This document shows, piece by piece, positions 47,524 to 55,840 of a DNA stretch of 64,000 nt (position 1 is its first letter; every line of letters starts with the position of its first letter). The DNA is from Streptomyces hawaiiensis. GTDB taxonomy: Bacteria > Actinomycetota > Actinomycetes > Streptomycetales > Streptomycetaceae. The position numbers were made by a program, and so were the translations under genes. The stretch is taken from positions 7,564,001-7,628,000 of the forward strand of contig NZ_CP021978.1 of assembly GCF_004803895.1 (NCBI RefSeq), given 5' to 3'. A model generated the notes under the pieces. It was not told the origin of the DNA and made no database searches. It was given only the letters and a program-made list of their open reading frames with translations.

Positions 47524-47743
47524 GGGCCCGGCGTCCGGCCCACGGCCCGGGCCGCCCGCCGGGTTTTGGGTCCGGCTTCCGGCCCGCGGCCTGGGCGATC
47601 TGCCGGGCTTCGGGTCCGGCTTCCGGCCCAAGGCCCGGGCCATCCGCCGGGCCTAGGGTCCGGCTTCCCGTCCAGAGCCTGGGCGATCTGCCAGGCTTCG
47701 GGTCTGGCGTTCGGTCCACGGCCCGGGCCGTCCGCCGGGCTCC
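47524..47743. repeat. Five tandem 44-bp units with an alternating 88-bp pattern
   Basis: Units begin at 47524, 47568, 47612, 47656 and 47700, each opening with GGGYCYGGC. Units 1, 3 and 5 share GGCCCGGGCC followed by a TCCGCCGGGC-like end, while units 2 and 4 share GCCTGGGCGATCTGCC, so the array is a dimer repeat of 88 bp. Since 44 is not divisible by 3, open frames across it do not give a repeated protein and are not real genes. The array fills the gap between pptT and the convergent small gene. Confidence 0.9.
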
Positions 47744-47767
47744 GGAGCCCGACTCCGGTACGTCGGG

Positions 47768-47992
47768 TCAGGGGCCCGGCTGCGGGCACCAGTTCTCCAG
47801 GAGGCGGAAGAACGCCTCCTCGTTGCCGGTCAGTCCGGCGCGCTCCAGGGCCTGTTCCGTCTCGGCGAGGACCGCGGGCGGGACGAGCGGCGGGCCGCCC
47901 TCCACGTCGAAGGCGGCCCGGACGGTGTGCAGCAGCCGCAGATAGGCCTGGACGGCGGTGCGTTCACGATCGGTCAGGACGGCGGTGGGCAT
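47768..47992 (-). CDS. Small protein of unknown function (74 aa)
   Basis: Starts MPTAVLTDRERTAVQAYLRL and is predicted helical and soluble, with no membrane segment. ATG at 47992 has GGAGAG 8 bases upstream, which is why the longer open frame was not used. It lies 177 bases after the ImmA/IrrE gene on the same strand, and I believe similar small proteins occur beside such genes in other Streptomyces. A role as regulator, substrate or partner of the peptidase is possible but unsupported. Confidence 0.65.
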   Translation of the reverse strand: MPTAVLTDRERTAVQAYLRLLHTVRAAFDVEGGPPLVPPAVLAETEQALERAGLTGNEEAFFRLLENWCPQPGP

Positions 47993-48169
47993 CGGTCGGC
48001 TCTCCCCGTGTCGGCGTCGTCGGTCCCGCGCCCTCGCGGCGCGTACGCCCCGCACAGCGGTGGCGCACCTCCAGCTTGCCGCCCACCACTGACAATCCGG
48101 CCCCACCGCCCTCCGCTTCGCCCACTCGGCGGAGGCGGACCGCACCACGGTGCCGCGGTGGACGGCCCG

Positions 48170-48718
48170 TCAGCCCTGCGGTCCGCGATACCCCAGCGAC
48201 GCCTCGATCCGCCCCGCCAGATGGTCCCGCTGCAACGGCCCCCGTGACGACGAACCGGCGAGCCACGCCCGGCACTTGCTGGCGAGCAGCAGGCCGAAGC
48301 TCTCGGCCTCCTTCTCGTCGTCGAGGTCGAAGCGGGTGCGCGCGGCGACCTTCAGGACGGTCGCCTGGAGGTCGGCGCTGTCGTCGAGCAGCCGGGCCGC
48401 GACGGCGGCGCCCTCGACGTGGTGGGAGCAGTGCCCGGCCTTCATGTGCCACAGCTCGTGGCCGAGGATCACCAACTGGTGATCAGGAGTGGTGCGTTCC
48501 TCGATCACGACGAGGTCCTGCTCGGCCATGTCGAGCCAGAGCCCGCTGGCGGTCCCGGGCGGGAACGCGGCCGTACGAAAGCGGACGGGGCGGCCGCGGC
48601 GTCTGCTCATGCCGTCGCACAGGGCGGCGTACAGATCGTCGGGCCGTGCCGGCGCGGGGAGGGTCAGCTCCGCGACCAGCTCGCCGCACAGGCGACGCAT
48701 TTCCTTACCGATGCCCAC
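48170..48718 (-). CDS. ImmA/IrrE family metallo-endopeptidase
   Basis: A 182-residue zinc peptidase. ILGHELWHMKAGHCSHH near residue 80 contains the HExxH motif, and the Glu-rich DDEKEAESFGLLLASKC supplies the third zinc ligand region. ImmA-type enzymes cut DNA-binding repressors, as in ICEBs1 and the Deinococcus IrrE-DdrO pair. GTG at 48718 has GGGGAG 6 bases upstream. The XRE regulator 14 bases upstream on the same strand is the obvious target. There are no phage or conjugation genes nearby. Confidence 0.9.
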   Translation of the reverse strand: MGIGKEMRRLCGELVAELTLPAPARPDDLYAALCDGMSRRRGRPVRFRTAAFPPGTASGLWLDMAEQDLVVIEERTTPDHQLVILGHELWHMKAGHCSHHVEGAAVAARLLDDSADLQATVLKVAARTRFDLDDEKEAESFGLLLASKCRAWLAGSSSRGPLQRDHLAGRIEASLGYRGPQG

Positions 48719-48732
48719 AGTTCTCCCCACGG

Positions 48733-49392
48733 TCACGACTCGGGCCGCTTGACGCTCTCCAGGAGCATGTCCAGCCACTCCGCGACCTTGTCGCGGTGCT
48801 GGTCGGTGGGCAATTGCGCGGCCCGCCAGGCGATGCCGCGCACGCCGTGGTCCTGCAGCAGCCGCTCCAGCGGGTCGTCCGCCGCGGCGGCCGCTTCCCG
48901 CTCGCGGTCGGCGAGCTTCTGCAGCAGCTCCTGCTCGGTGTGCTGGAGGGCGCTCACGAGCGCCTCGGGGTCCTCGGCCGTCAGGAAGCCGGCGTGCACC
49001 CGGAAGAACCGCTGGAGGGCGTCGCAGTGCTCCATGGTCGGCCGCCGGTCGCCGTTGATGAGGGCACCGGCCTGCTGGCGCGACATGCCCGCGCCGTCGG
49101 CGATCTCCTGCTGGGTGTACTTGCGGCCGTTGGGCTTGAGCCGGGTCCGGCGCAACAGGTCCAGGCGTTGCAGGAACCGGGCCTGCACATCGGGCTCGCC
49201 CGCCGGCCGGCCACTGAGCAGGGCCTTGACCACGGGGTTCGGGACCCCGGAGGCGACGGACAGCCGGCCGATGTCGAAGACCTCCGCCTGCGGCACGCCG
49301 AGCCGGTCGGCGAGCGCGCCGACACGGGAGACGACGGCCGGTAGCACGGCCGTCGGCGTGGCGCCCGGACCCTCGACGAAGCCACCCGTCAC
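48733..49392 (-). CDS. XRE family helix-turn-helix regulator
   Basis: A 219-residue protein. The helix-turn-helix is in the middle, YTQQEIADGAGMSRQQAGALINGDRRPTMEHCDALQRFF (about residues 98-136), rather than at the N-terminus, and flanking helices on both sides may mediate dimer contacts or hold the ImmA cleavage site. GTG at 49392 has GGAG 9 bases upstream and is preferred to the GTG at 49416. It leads the operon with the ImmA/IrrE peptidase, 14 bases downstream. Confidence 0.87.
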   Translation of the reverse strand: MTGGFVEGPGATPTAVLPAVVSRVGALADRLGVPQAEVFDIGRLSVASGVPNPVVKALLSGRPAGEPDVQARFLQRLDLLRRTRLKPNGRKYTQQEIADGAGMSRQQAGALINGDRRPTMEHCDALQRFFRVHAGFLTAEDPEALVSALQHTEQELLQKLADREREAAAAADDPLERLLQDHGVRGIAWRAAQLPTDQHRDKVAEWLDMLLESVKRPES

Positions 49393-49502
49393 CGACAGAT
49401 CTCCTACGTATCTCACAGGCTTCTCACAAGTGGATGCCGTGACCTACCCCGGCGTTAACTTCCCGGAGCGTAGCCGGTGCTTCGAACTCACATCCAGGTC
49501 TC

Positions 49503-49516
49503 GCCACAACTGTGGC
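49503..49516. promoter_or_regulatory. Inverted repeat in the XRE/MmyB divergent region
   Basis: GCCACAACTGTGGC has perfect 6-bp arms. It lies 110 bp before the XRE start in the 238-bp divergent region and is a candidate site for that regulator. Confidence 0.35.
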
Positions 49517-49554
49517 CAATTTCAGCCGTCAACAGGCACGAAATGCCACGATAG

Positions 49555-49584
49555 TTGACACGCCTCAGCTCCGGGCAGCAGGAT
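49555..49584 (+). promoter_or_regulatory. Promoter of the MmyB-domain gene
   Basis: TTGACA (49555-49560) and CAGGAT (49579-49584) are 18 bp apart, 47 bases before the ATG. The -35 box is a perfect consensus match. Confidence 0.55.
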
Positions 49585-49630
49585 CGGGGCGCCGCGTCAA
49601 GGCCGCACAGGCAAGAGGGGTGACCTCCCG

Positions 49631-50290
49631 ATGGCATATCAGGCAGGAGGGCAGCGGCCGGCACCGCGGCCCGTCCCCGAGACTCCCGAGGCCCAGGCCT
49701 ACCTGGAGGACTACGCGGGGCTTCTGGAGGGTGTCCCCTTCCCCTCGCTCGTCGTCGACCACTGCTGGGACGTGGTGCTGACCAACGGCGCCTTCCGGTC
49801 ACTTTTCCGCGAGGTCGGCCCGCACCCGACGGCCATGCCCGGCGACAACTTCCTCAGGTTCGTGCTGTTCCACCCCGACGCCCCCACGGTGCTCGGCGAG
49901 CACGAGGCGAGCTGGTGCCTGCCCATGCTCGCGCACTTCGCGCGGACCGTGGAGAGCCAGGGCCCCGACCACGGCCTGCAGGCCATCCGCCGCGACATCG
50001 CCCAGGACCCGATCATGGAGGCCGCCTACCGGCACGGCCTGCCGCACTGGATCCGCGCGGTCGGCGAGGACGCCGTCGAGCAGGACGGTGCCGTACGGCC
50101 GCTGCTGCACCCGGATCCGCGCCGGGGCGCCACCGAGTGCCGGGTCGTCGTCGAGACGTCCAGGACGCTCGAGGAACTGGGCTGCGCCCGGGTCACGTTC
50201 GTCCTGCGCGAGACACGCCGCTCCGCGTCCCGGGAGCGCCGCACGCGCCGTACCGCCTCCCACCTGAGGGTCGTCCCCGCGGCCGACTGA
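49631..50290 (+). CDS. Stand-alone MmyB-like ligand-binding domain protein
   Basis: A 219-residue protein whose body (from YLEDYAGLLEGVPFPSLVVD through AFRSLFREVG to the DPRRGATECRVV end) is the PAS-like domain that normally follows an XRE helix-turn-helix in MmyB-type regulators and is thought to bind fatty-acid-like ligands. Here no DNA-binding domain precedes it, and the basic C-terminus (SASRERRTRRTASHLR) is the only hint of nucleic-acid or membrane contact. It is divergent from an XRE gene and may work with it. Confidence 0.78.
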   Translation: MAYQAGGQRPAPRPVPETPEAQAYLEDYAGLLEGVPFPSLVVDHCWDVVLTNGAFRSLFREVGPHPTAMPGDNFLRFVLFHPDAPTVLGEHEASWCLPMLAHFARTVESQGPDHGLQAIRRDIAQDPIMEAAYRHGLPHWIRAVGEDAVEQDGAVRPLLHPDPRRGATECRVVVETSRTLEELGCARVTFVLRETRRSASRERRTRRTASHLRVVPAAD

Positions 50291-50361
50291 CCGCTCCCGC
50301 GCGTTCGCCCGCCCTTGTCCGCACCCTTCCCAGACCTTGTGGTGTGTGACATGGTACTGAC

Positions 50362-51516
50362 GTGAGCGAGTCGCTGACCTGCGATGTCGTGGTGGTCGGA
50401 GCCGGAGTGGTCGGCGCCGCCACCACTCTGTACGCGGCCCGCGCGGGTCTGGACGCCGTCGTGGTGGACCGGGGCCCGGTGGCCGGCGGCACGACCGGAG
50501 CGGGGGAGGGGAACCTCCTCGTCTCCGACAAGGAACCCGGGCCGGAGCTCGAACTGGCCCTGTTGTCGGCCCGGCTGTGGGCCGGTCTGGCCCGGGAGGA
50601 GCTCGGCAGGGCCGTCGAGTACGAGGCCAAGGGCGGGCTCGTCGTCGCCGGCACGGACCAGGCCCTGGCCGGGCTGGAGAAACTCGCCGCCGAGCAGCGC
50701 GCGGCCGGGGCCGAGGCGGTCCCGGTGCCGCCCGACCGGCTGACCGACCTGGAGCCGTACCTGGCCCCCGGCCTCGCGGGCGGCGTGCACTACCCGCAGG
50801 ACGCCCAGGTGATGCCCGCCCTCGCGGCTGCGCACCTGCTGCGCGCCTCGAAGGCCCGGGTGCTCACCGGCCGGGAGGTGACCGAGGTCCTGCGCGGCCC
50901 GGACGGTGCGGTGCGCGGCGTGCGTACCGACCGGGGCGACCTGCACGCCCCCGCAGTCGTCAACGCGGCCGGCACCTGGGGCGGCGAGGTGGCGGCCCGC
51001 GCCGGGGTGTCCCTGCCGGTGCTGCCGCGGCGGGGTTTCGTCCTGGTCACCGAACCGCTGCCGCCCCGCATCCGGCACAAGGTGTACGCCGCCGACTACG
51101 TGGCCGACGTCGCGAGCGACTCGGCGGTGCTGCAGACCTCCCCGGTGGTGGAGGGCACCCCGGCCGGGCCGGTCCTCATCGGCGCCAGCCGCGAACGGGT
51201 GGGCCTCGACCGGTCGCTGTCGCTCCCGGCGGTGCGCGCGCTGGCGGCCGGGGCGACCGGGCTCTTCCCGTTCCTCGCCGGAGTCCGGGCCCTGCGGGCC
51301 TACGCCGGCTTCCGGCCGTATCTGCCGGACCACCTGCCCGCGATCGGCCCCGACCCGCGGGCGCCCGGGCTCTTCCACGCCTGCGGGCACGAGGGCGCGG
51401 GCATCGGACTCGCCACCGGCACCGGGCATCTGATCGCCCAGGTGCTGACCGGGCGGACACCTGATCTGGACCTCGGCCCGTTCCGGCCCGAGCGCTTCAC
51501 CGAGGAGGGCGAGTGA
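50362..51516 (+). CDS. FAD-dependent oxidoreductase, D-hydroxyproline dehydrogenase catalytic-type subunit
   Basis: A 384-residue DAO-fold (glycine/D-amino acid oxidase) flavoprotein: VVVVGAGVVGAATTLYAARA at the N-terminus and GHEGAGIGLATGTGHLIAQVL near the end bind FAD. With the next two genes it forms the three-part amine dehydrogenase type used for cis-4-hydroxy-D-proline oxidation. The start is GTG; I see no good ribosome site or clear promoter in the 71-bp gap upstream, so start and control are uncertain. It leads a five-gene operon. Confidence 0.87.
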   Translation: MSESLTCDVVVVGAGVVGAATTLYAARAGLDAVVVDRGPVAGGTTGAGEGNLLVSDKEPGPELELALLSARLWAGLAREELGRAVEYEAKGGLVVAGTDQALAGLEKLAAEQRAAGAEAVPVPPDRLTDLEPYLAPGLAGGVHYPQDAQVMPALAAAHLLRASKARVLTGREVTEVLRGPDGAVRGVRTDRGDLHAPAVVNAAGTWGGEVAARAGVSLPVLPRRGFVLVTEPLPPRIRHKVYAADYVADVASDSAVLQTSPVVEGTPAGPVLIGASRERVGLDRSLSLPAVRALAAGATGLFPFLAGVRALRAYAGFRPYLPDHLPAIGPDPRAPGLFHACGHEGAGIGLATGTGHLIAQVLTGRTPDLDLGPFRPERFTEEGE

Positions 51517-51827
51517 ACCCGCTGGAGCTCGCGGGGGCCAGGCCCGGCCCCGCCTTCACGGTCACGTTCGACGGGCGGCCGGTCGAGGCGCTGCCCGGGC
51601 AGACGGTCGCTGCCGTGCTGTGGGCGGCAGGGGTGACGTCGTGGCGTTCCACCCGGGGCGAGGGCCGTCCGCGCGGGGTGTTCTGCGGGATCGGCGTCTG
51701 CTTCGACTGCCTGGTGACCGTCAACGGCAGCCCCGGCCAACGGGCCTGCCTGGTGCCGGTGCGGCCGGGGGACGTGATCGGCACACAGGACGGCACGGGC
51801 CATGAGGAGGCGCGGCATGCGGTCTGA
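51513..51827 (+). CDS. [2Fe-2S] ferredoxin-like subunit of the dehydrogenase
   Basis: A 104-residue plant-type ferredoxin domain. Cys58, Cys63, Cys66 and Cys79 (CGIGVCFDC and later RACL) are the cluster ligands. Small subunits like this sit between the two flavoprotein subunits of hydroxyproline, opine and sarcosine-like dehydrogenases and pass electrons. GTG overlaps the previous stop (GTGA) and its end overlaps the next gene by 11 bases, so all three subunits are translated together. Confidence 0.92.
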   Translation: MNPLELAGARPGPAFTVTFDGRPVEALPGQTVAAVLWAAGVTSWRSTRGEGRPRGVFCGIGVCFDCLVTVNGSPGQRACLVPVRPGDVIGTQDGTGHEEARHAV

Positions 51828-53181
51828 CCTCGCCGTGATCGGCGCCGGACCGGCCGGGCTCGCCGCCGCCCTGGCTGCCTCCGCGCGCGGCGTACGGGTC
51901 ACGCTCGTCGACGCCGCGGCAGAGACCGGCGGGCAGTTCTACCGGCAGCCCCCCGCCGGACTCGGCGCCGCGCGGCCCGAGGCGCTGCACCACCGGTGGC
52001 GGACGTGGGAGCGGCTGCGGGACGGACTCGCCGCCAGTGCCGTACGCGTCCTGACGGAACACCATGTGTGGTGCGTGGAGCGGACGTCGGAGGGCTTCAC
52101 CGTGCACGCGCTGCTCGGGCCCGCGCAGGAGGAGCCGGCCGAGGTCCGCGCCCGCACCGTGCTCCTGGCCACCGGCGGCTACGAGCAGGTGCTGCCCTTC
52201 CCCGGCTGGACCCTCCCGGGCGTCGTCACGGCCGGGGGAGCCCAGGCCATGCTCAAGGGCGGGCTCGTGGTGCCGGGGCGCCGAGCGGTCGTGGCCGGGA
52301 CCGGGCCGCTGCTGCTGCCCGTGGCGACCGGGCTCGCGGCAGCCGGCGTCGAGGTCGCCGCGCTCGTCGAGTCGGCCGCCCCGGGGCGCCTCGCCCGCCA
52401 CGCCCCGGCCCTGGCCGGAAAGCTCCCCGAGGGCGCCGGATACGCCGCCCGGCTGCTGCGCCACCGTGTCCCGGTCCTCACCCGGCACACCGTCGTCCGC
52501 GCGCACGGCGACGACCGGCTGACCGGCGTCACCGTCGCCGCGCTCGACGCCGACGGGCGCGTCCGGCCCGGCACCGCACGGCATCTGCCCTGCGACACCC
52601 TCGCCGCCGGCCACGGCATGCTCCCGCACACCGACCTCGCCGAGAGCCTCGGCTGCCGTCTCGACGGGCTCGCCGTGGCCGTCGACACCGAGCAGCGCAC
52701 CGACGTGCCCGGCGTGTGGGCGGCCGGGGAGGCCACCGGCATCGGCGGTGCCGCGCTCGCCCTCGCCGAAGGGCACATCGCCGGCTGCTCCGCCGCCGCC
52801 CACCTGCACGGCACCGCCCCCGATCCGGCCCCCGCCGCCCTCAAGGCCCGTACGGCGCTCCAGCGCTCCGCGGCCGCCCTCGACTCCGCCTACGCGCCGC
52901 CCGCGCACTGGCCCGAGCAGGTCACCGACGACACCGTGGTCTGCCGATGCGAGGAGGTCACCGCCGGGGCCGTGCGGGACGCCCTGGACCTCGGAGCGGG
53001 CGACGAACGCACCGTGAAGCTGCTCACCCGGGCCGGTATGGGCTGGTGCCAGGGCCGGATGTGCGGCACCGCGGTCGCCGGTCTCGCCGGCTGTGCGCCC
53101 ACCCCGGCCAGGCGCCCGTTCGCCCGTCCCGTGCCGCTCGGCGTCCTCGCCCGGCAACACCCTCAGGAGGGACTGTCATGA
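51817..53181 (+). CDS. NAD(P)/FAD-dependent dehydrogenase subunit with BFD-like [2Fe-2S] domain
   Basis: A 454-residue subunit: LAVIGAGPAGLAAALAASAR binds FAD, GRRAVVAGTGPLLLPVATGL a second dinucleotide, and VCRCEEVTAGAVRDAL with GWCQGRMCG near the C-terminus forms a bacterioferritin-associated-ferredoxin-like cluster domain. This is the large subunit pattern of opine and hydroxyproline dehydrogenases. ATG at 51817 with AGGAGG 6 bases upstream is preferred to the ATG at 51802. Confidence 0.9.
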   Translation: MRSDLAVIGAGPAGLAAALAASARGVRVTLVDAAAETGGQFYRQPPAGLGAARPEALHHRWRTWERLRDGLAASAVRVLTEHHVWCVERTSEGFTVHALLGPAQEEPAEVRARTVLLATGGYEQVLPFPGWTLPGVVTAGGAQAMLKGGLVVPGRRAVVAGTGPLLLPVATGLAAAGVEVAALVESAAPGRLARHAPALAGKLPEGAGYAARLLRHRVPVLTRHTVVRAHGDDRLTGVTVAALDADGRVRPGTARHLPCDTLAAGHGMLPHTDLAESLGCRLDGLAVAVDTEQRTDVPGVWAAGEATGIGGAALALAEGHIAGCSAAAHLHGTAPDPAPAALKARTALQRSAAALDSAYAPPAHWPEQVTDDTVVCRCEEVTAGAVRDALDLGAGDERTVKLLTRAGMGWCQGRMCGTAVAGLAGCAPTPARRPFARPVPLGVLARQHPQEGLS

Positions 53182-54068
53182 CCGACCACCGCCCCTGGCG
53201 CGGCGTCCTCGTCGCCACCGCGCTCCCGCTCAACGACGACCTCTCGGTGAACTACGACCGCTACGCCGAGCATTGCGCCTGGCTCGTCGAGAACGGCTGC
53301 GACGGCGTCGTGCCGAACGGCTCCCTGGGCGAGTACCAGGTACTCACGCCCGAGGAGCGGGCCCGGGTCGTGGAGACGGCCGTCGCAGCGATCGGCGGGG
53401 AGCGCGTGATGCCCGGCGTCGCCGCGTACGGGTCCGCCGAGTCCCGGCGCTGGGCCGAGCAGGCCGGCGAGGCCGGCTGCCGGGCCGTGATGCTGCTGCC
53501 GCCGAACGCCTACCGCGCCGACGAGCGCTCCGTCCTCGCCCACTACGCCGAGGTCGCCAGGTCGGGACTGCCGGTCGTCGCGTACAACAACCCGATCGAC
53601 ACCAAGGTCGACCTCGTGCCGGAGTTGCTCGCCCGGCTGCACGGCGAGGGGCACATCCGCGGGGTGAAGGAGTTCTCGGGCGATGTCCGCCGGGCCTACC
53701 GGATCGCCGAACTCGCCCCCGAACTGGACCTGCTGATCGGCGCGGACGACGTCCTGCTGGAGCTGGCCGTCGCGGGCGCCAAGGGTTGGGTGGCGGGCTA
53801 CCCGAACGCGCTGCCCCGGGCCTCGGCCGAGCTGTACCGCGCTGCCGTCGGCGGCGACATGGACACCGCGCTGCCCCTGTACCGGCAGCTGCATCCGCTG
53901 CTGCGCTGGGACTCGCGGGTGGAGTTCGTCCAGGCCATCAAGCTGTCCATGGACCTCGTCGGGCGTCATGGCGGACCCTGCCGCCCGCCGCGCGCAGCGC
54001 TGCTGCGCGAGCAGGAGGCGGCGGTCCGCGCCGCCACGGAGAAGGCCGTCGCGGCCGGATTGAGCTGA
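53178..54068 (+). CDS. DapA/DHDPS family protein, probable pyrroline-4-hydroxy-2-carboxylate deaminase
   Basis: A 296-residue class I aldolase-fold protein. VVAYNNPIDTKVD near residue 135 holds the conserved Tyr and RGVKEFSGDVR near 160 the Schiff-base Lys. In hydroxyproline pathways a family member deaminates 1-pyrroline-4-hydroxy-2-carboxylate to alpha-ketoglutarate semialdehyde, and the flanking dehydrogenase and epimerase make this assignment likely over lysine synthesis. ATG overlaps the previous stop (ATGA) and AGGAGG lies 7 bases upstream. Confidence 0.87.
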   Translation: MTDHRPWRGVLVATALPLNDDLSVNYDRYAEHCAWLVENGCDGVVPNGSLGEYQVLTPEERARVVETAVAAIGGERVMPGVAAYGSAESRRWAEQAGEAGCRAVMLLPPNAYRADERSVLAHYAEVARSGLPVVAYNNPIDTKVDLVPELLARLHGEGHIRGVKEFSGDVRRAYRIAELAPELDLLIGADDVLLELAVAGAKGWVAGYPNALPRASAELYRAAVGGDMDTALPLYRQLHPLLRWDSRVEFVQAIKLSMDLVGRHGGPCRPPRAALLREQEAAVRAATEKAVAAGLS

Positions 54069-54073
54069 GGATC

Positions 54074-55075
54074 ATGCGCAGCAGACTCGTCCTGCACGCC
54101 GTCGACTCACACACGGAGGGCATGCCGACCCGCGTGATCACCGGCGGCATCGGCACCATCCCCGGTGCCACCATGAACGAACGGCGGCTGTGGTTCCGCG
54201 AACACCGCGACGACGTCAAGCGGTTGCTGATGAACGAGCCGCGCGGCCACGCCGCCATGAGCGGCGCGATCCTCCAGCCGCCGACCCGGCCCGACTGCGA
54301 CTGGGGCGTCGTCTACATCGAGGTCTCGGGGTATCTGCCCATGTGCGGGCACGGCACCATCGGCGTGGCGACCGTGCTCGTCGAGACCGGCATGGTCGAG
54401 GTCGTCGAGCCGGTCACCACCATCCGGCTCGACACCCCGGCGGGCCCGGTCGTCGCCGAGGTGGCCGTCGAGGACGGGGTTGCCAAGGCGGTCACGCTCC
54501 AGAACGTGCCCTCCTTCGCCGTCGGCCTCGACCGCAAGGCCACCCTCGCCGACGGCCGCACGGTGACGTACGACCTCGCGTTCGGCGGCAACTTCTACGC
54601 CATCCTGCCGCTGGAGCAGTTCGGTCTGCCCTTCGACCGGTCCCGCAAGGACGAGATCCTCGCCGCCGGCCTGTCCCTCATGGCCGCCGTCAACGCCGAG
54701 GACCCGCCCGTCCACCCGGAGGACCCGTCCATCCACGGCCTCCACCACGTCTACCTGGCCGCCCCCGGCTCGACCGCCCGCCACTCCCGGCACGCCATGG
54801 CCATCCACCCCGGCTGGTTCGACCGCTCGCCCTGCGGCACCGGCACCAGCGCCCGCATGGCACAGCTGCACGCGCGCGGCGAACTCCCGCTGCACACCGA
54901 GTTCGTGAACGAGTCCTTCATCGGCACCCGCTTCACCGGCAGACTGCTCGGCACCACCGAGGTCGCCGGCCGCCCGGCCGTGCTGCCCAGCTTCACCGGC
55001 CGCGCCTGGATCACCGGCACCGCGCAGTACCTGCTGGACCCCGAGGACCCGTTCCCGGCGGGATTCGTCCTGTAA
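54074..55075 (+). CDS. Proline racemase family protein, probable 4-hydroxyproline 2-epimerase
   Basis: A 333-residue enzyme with both catalytic Cys residues: Cys91 in MCGHGT and Cys254 in SPCGTGTSA. The Cys/Cys pair marks epimerases or racemases, while trans-3-hydroxyproline dehydratases have Thr at the second site. It would turn trans-4-hydroxy-L-proline into the cis-D form that the neighbouring dehydrogenase oxidises. It follows the deaminase gene after 5 bases. Confidence 0.9.
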   Translation: MRSRLVLHAVDSHTEGMPTRVITGGIGTIPGATMNERRLWFREHRDDVKRLLMNEPRGHAAMSGAILQPPTRPDCDWGVVYIEVSGYLPMCGHGTIGVATVLVETGMVEVVEPVTTIRLDTPAGPVVAEVAVEDGVAKAVTLQNVPSFAVGLDRKATLADGRTVTYDLAFGGNFYAILPLEQFGLPFDRSRKDEILAAGLSLMAAVNAEDPPVHPEDPSIHGLHHVYLAAPGSTARHSRHAMAIHPGWFDRSPCGTGTSARMAQLHARGELPLHTEFVNESFIGTRFTGRLLGTTEVAGRPAVLPSFTGRAWITGTAQYLLDPEDPFPAGFVL

Positions 55076-55117
55076 GCCCGCCCCCGCACCACGTCCCCGA
55101 GAGGAACCCCGACCGTC

Positions 55118-55789
55118 ATGGCCCCGCAGCACACCCCCGACCTGCCCGTGCTCGGCAGCAGGAAGCCCAGCCACCGGGAGCGGGTCGCGGACGCGTTGCG
55201 GGCCGCCCTGATCGCCGGTGAACTGCGGCCCGGCGAGGTCTACTCGGCCCCCGGCCTCGCCACCCGCTTCGGCGTCTCCGCGACCCCCGTGCGCGAGGCC
55301 ATGCTCGACCTGGCCAAGGAGGGTCTGGTCGACACCGTGCCCAACAAGGGCTTCCGCGTCACCGCCGTCTCCGAGCGGCAGCTCGACGAGTTCACCCACA
55401 TCCGGGCACTGATCGAGATCCCCACCACGGCGGAGCTGGCCCGCACGGCCGACCCGGTGGCCCTGGAGGCGCTCCGCCCGGTCGCCCGGGAGATCGTCAC
55501 CTCCGCCGCGGCCGGGGACCTCATCGCCTACGTCGAGGCCGACCTGCGCTTCCACCTCGGCCTGCTGGCCCTCGCCGGCAACGGCCACCTCGTCGACGTC
55601 GTACGCGACCTCAGACGCCGCTCGCGGCTCTACGGTCTGACGGCCCTGGTGGAGCAGGGGCGGCTGGAGGCGTCGGCCGAGGAGCACCTGGAGATCCTGG
55701 ACGCACTGCTCGCCCGGGACGAGGAGGCCGTACGGGCCGTGATGGCCCGGCACCTCGGGCACGTCCGGGGCCTGTGGGCGGCACCCTGA
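55118..55789 (+). CDS. GntR family regulator (FCD subfamily)
   Basis: A 223-residue regulator: winged helix from ERVADALRAALIAGELRPGEVYS to TRFGVSATPVREAMLDLAKEGLVDTVPNKGFRV (about residues 20-75) and an all-helical FCD effector domain with metal-binding Asp and His residues (EADLRFHLGLLALAGN and EEHLEILDAL). It is the last gene of the hydroxyproline operon, 42 bases after the epimerase, and probably represses it. It faces the Rieske oxygenase operon, which it might also control. Confidence 0.92.
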   Translation: MAPQHTPDLPVLGSRKPSHRERVADALRAALIAGELRPGEVYSAPGLATRFGVSATPVREAMLDLAKEGLVDTVPNKGFRVTAVSERQLDEFTHIRALIEIPTTAELARTADPVALEALRPVAREIVTSAAAGDLIAYVEADLRFHLGLLALAGNGHLVDVVRDLRRRSRLYGLTALVEQGRLEASAEEHLEILDALLARDEEAVRAVMARHLGHVRGLWAAP

Positions 55790-55840
55790 CACCTGGGCGA
55801 CGACCCGCCCGGCAAGCGGTCGCCGCGTCGGCCTGCCGGT

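Noticed and set aside
47481..47743. CRISPR array
   Set aside because: The units are directly adjacent 44-bp copies without unique spacers and no cas gene is present.
46689..49344. Long open frames in both directions through the 44-bp repeats
   Set aside because: High GC removes stop codons; the repeat length is not a multiple of 3 and the products are Pro/Arg/Gly-rich with no start signals.
55809..55839. Terminator between the GntR and reductase genes
   Set aside because: Only a 6-bp stem (CCGGCA/TGCCGG) with a 19-base loop is present, too weak to list as a feature.
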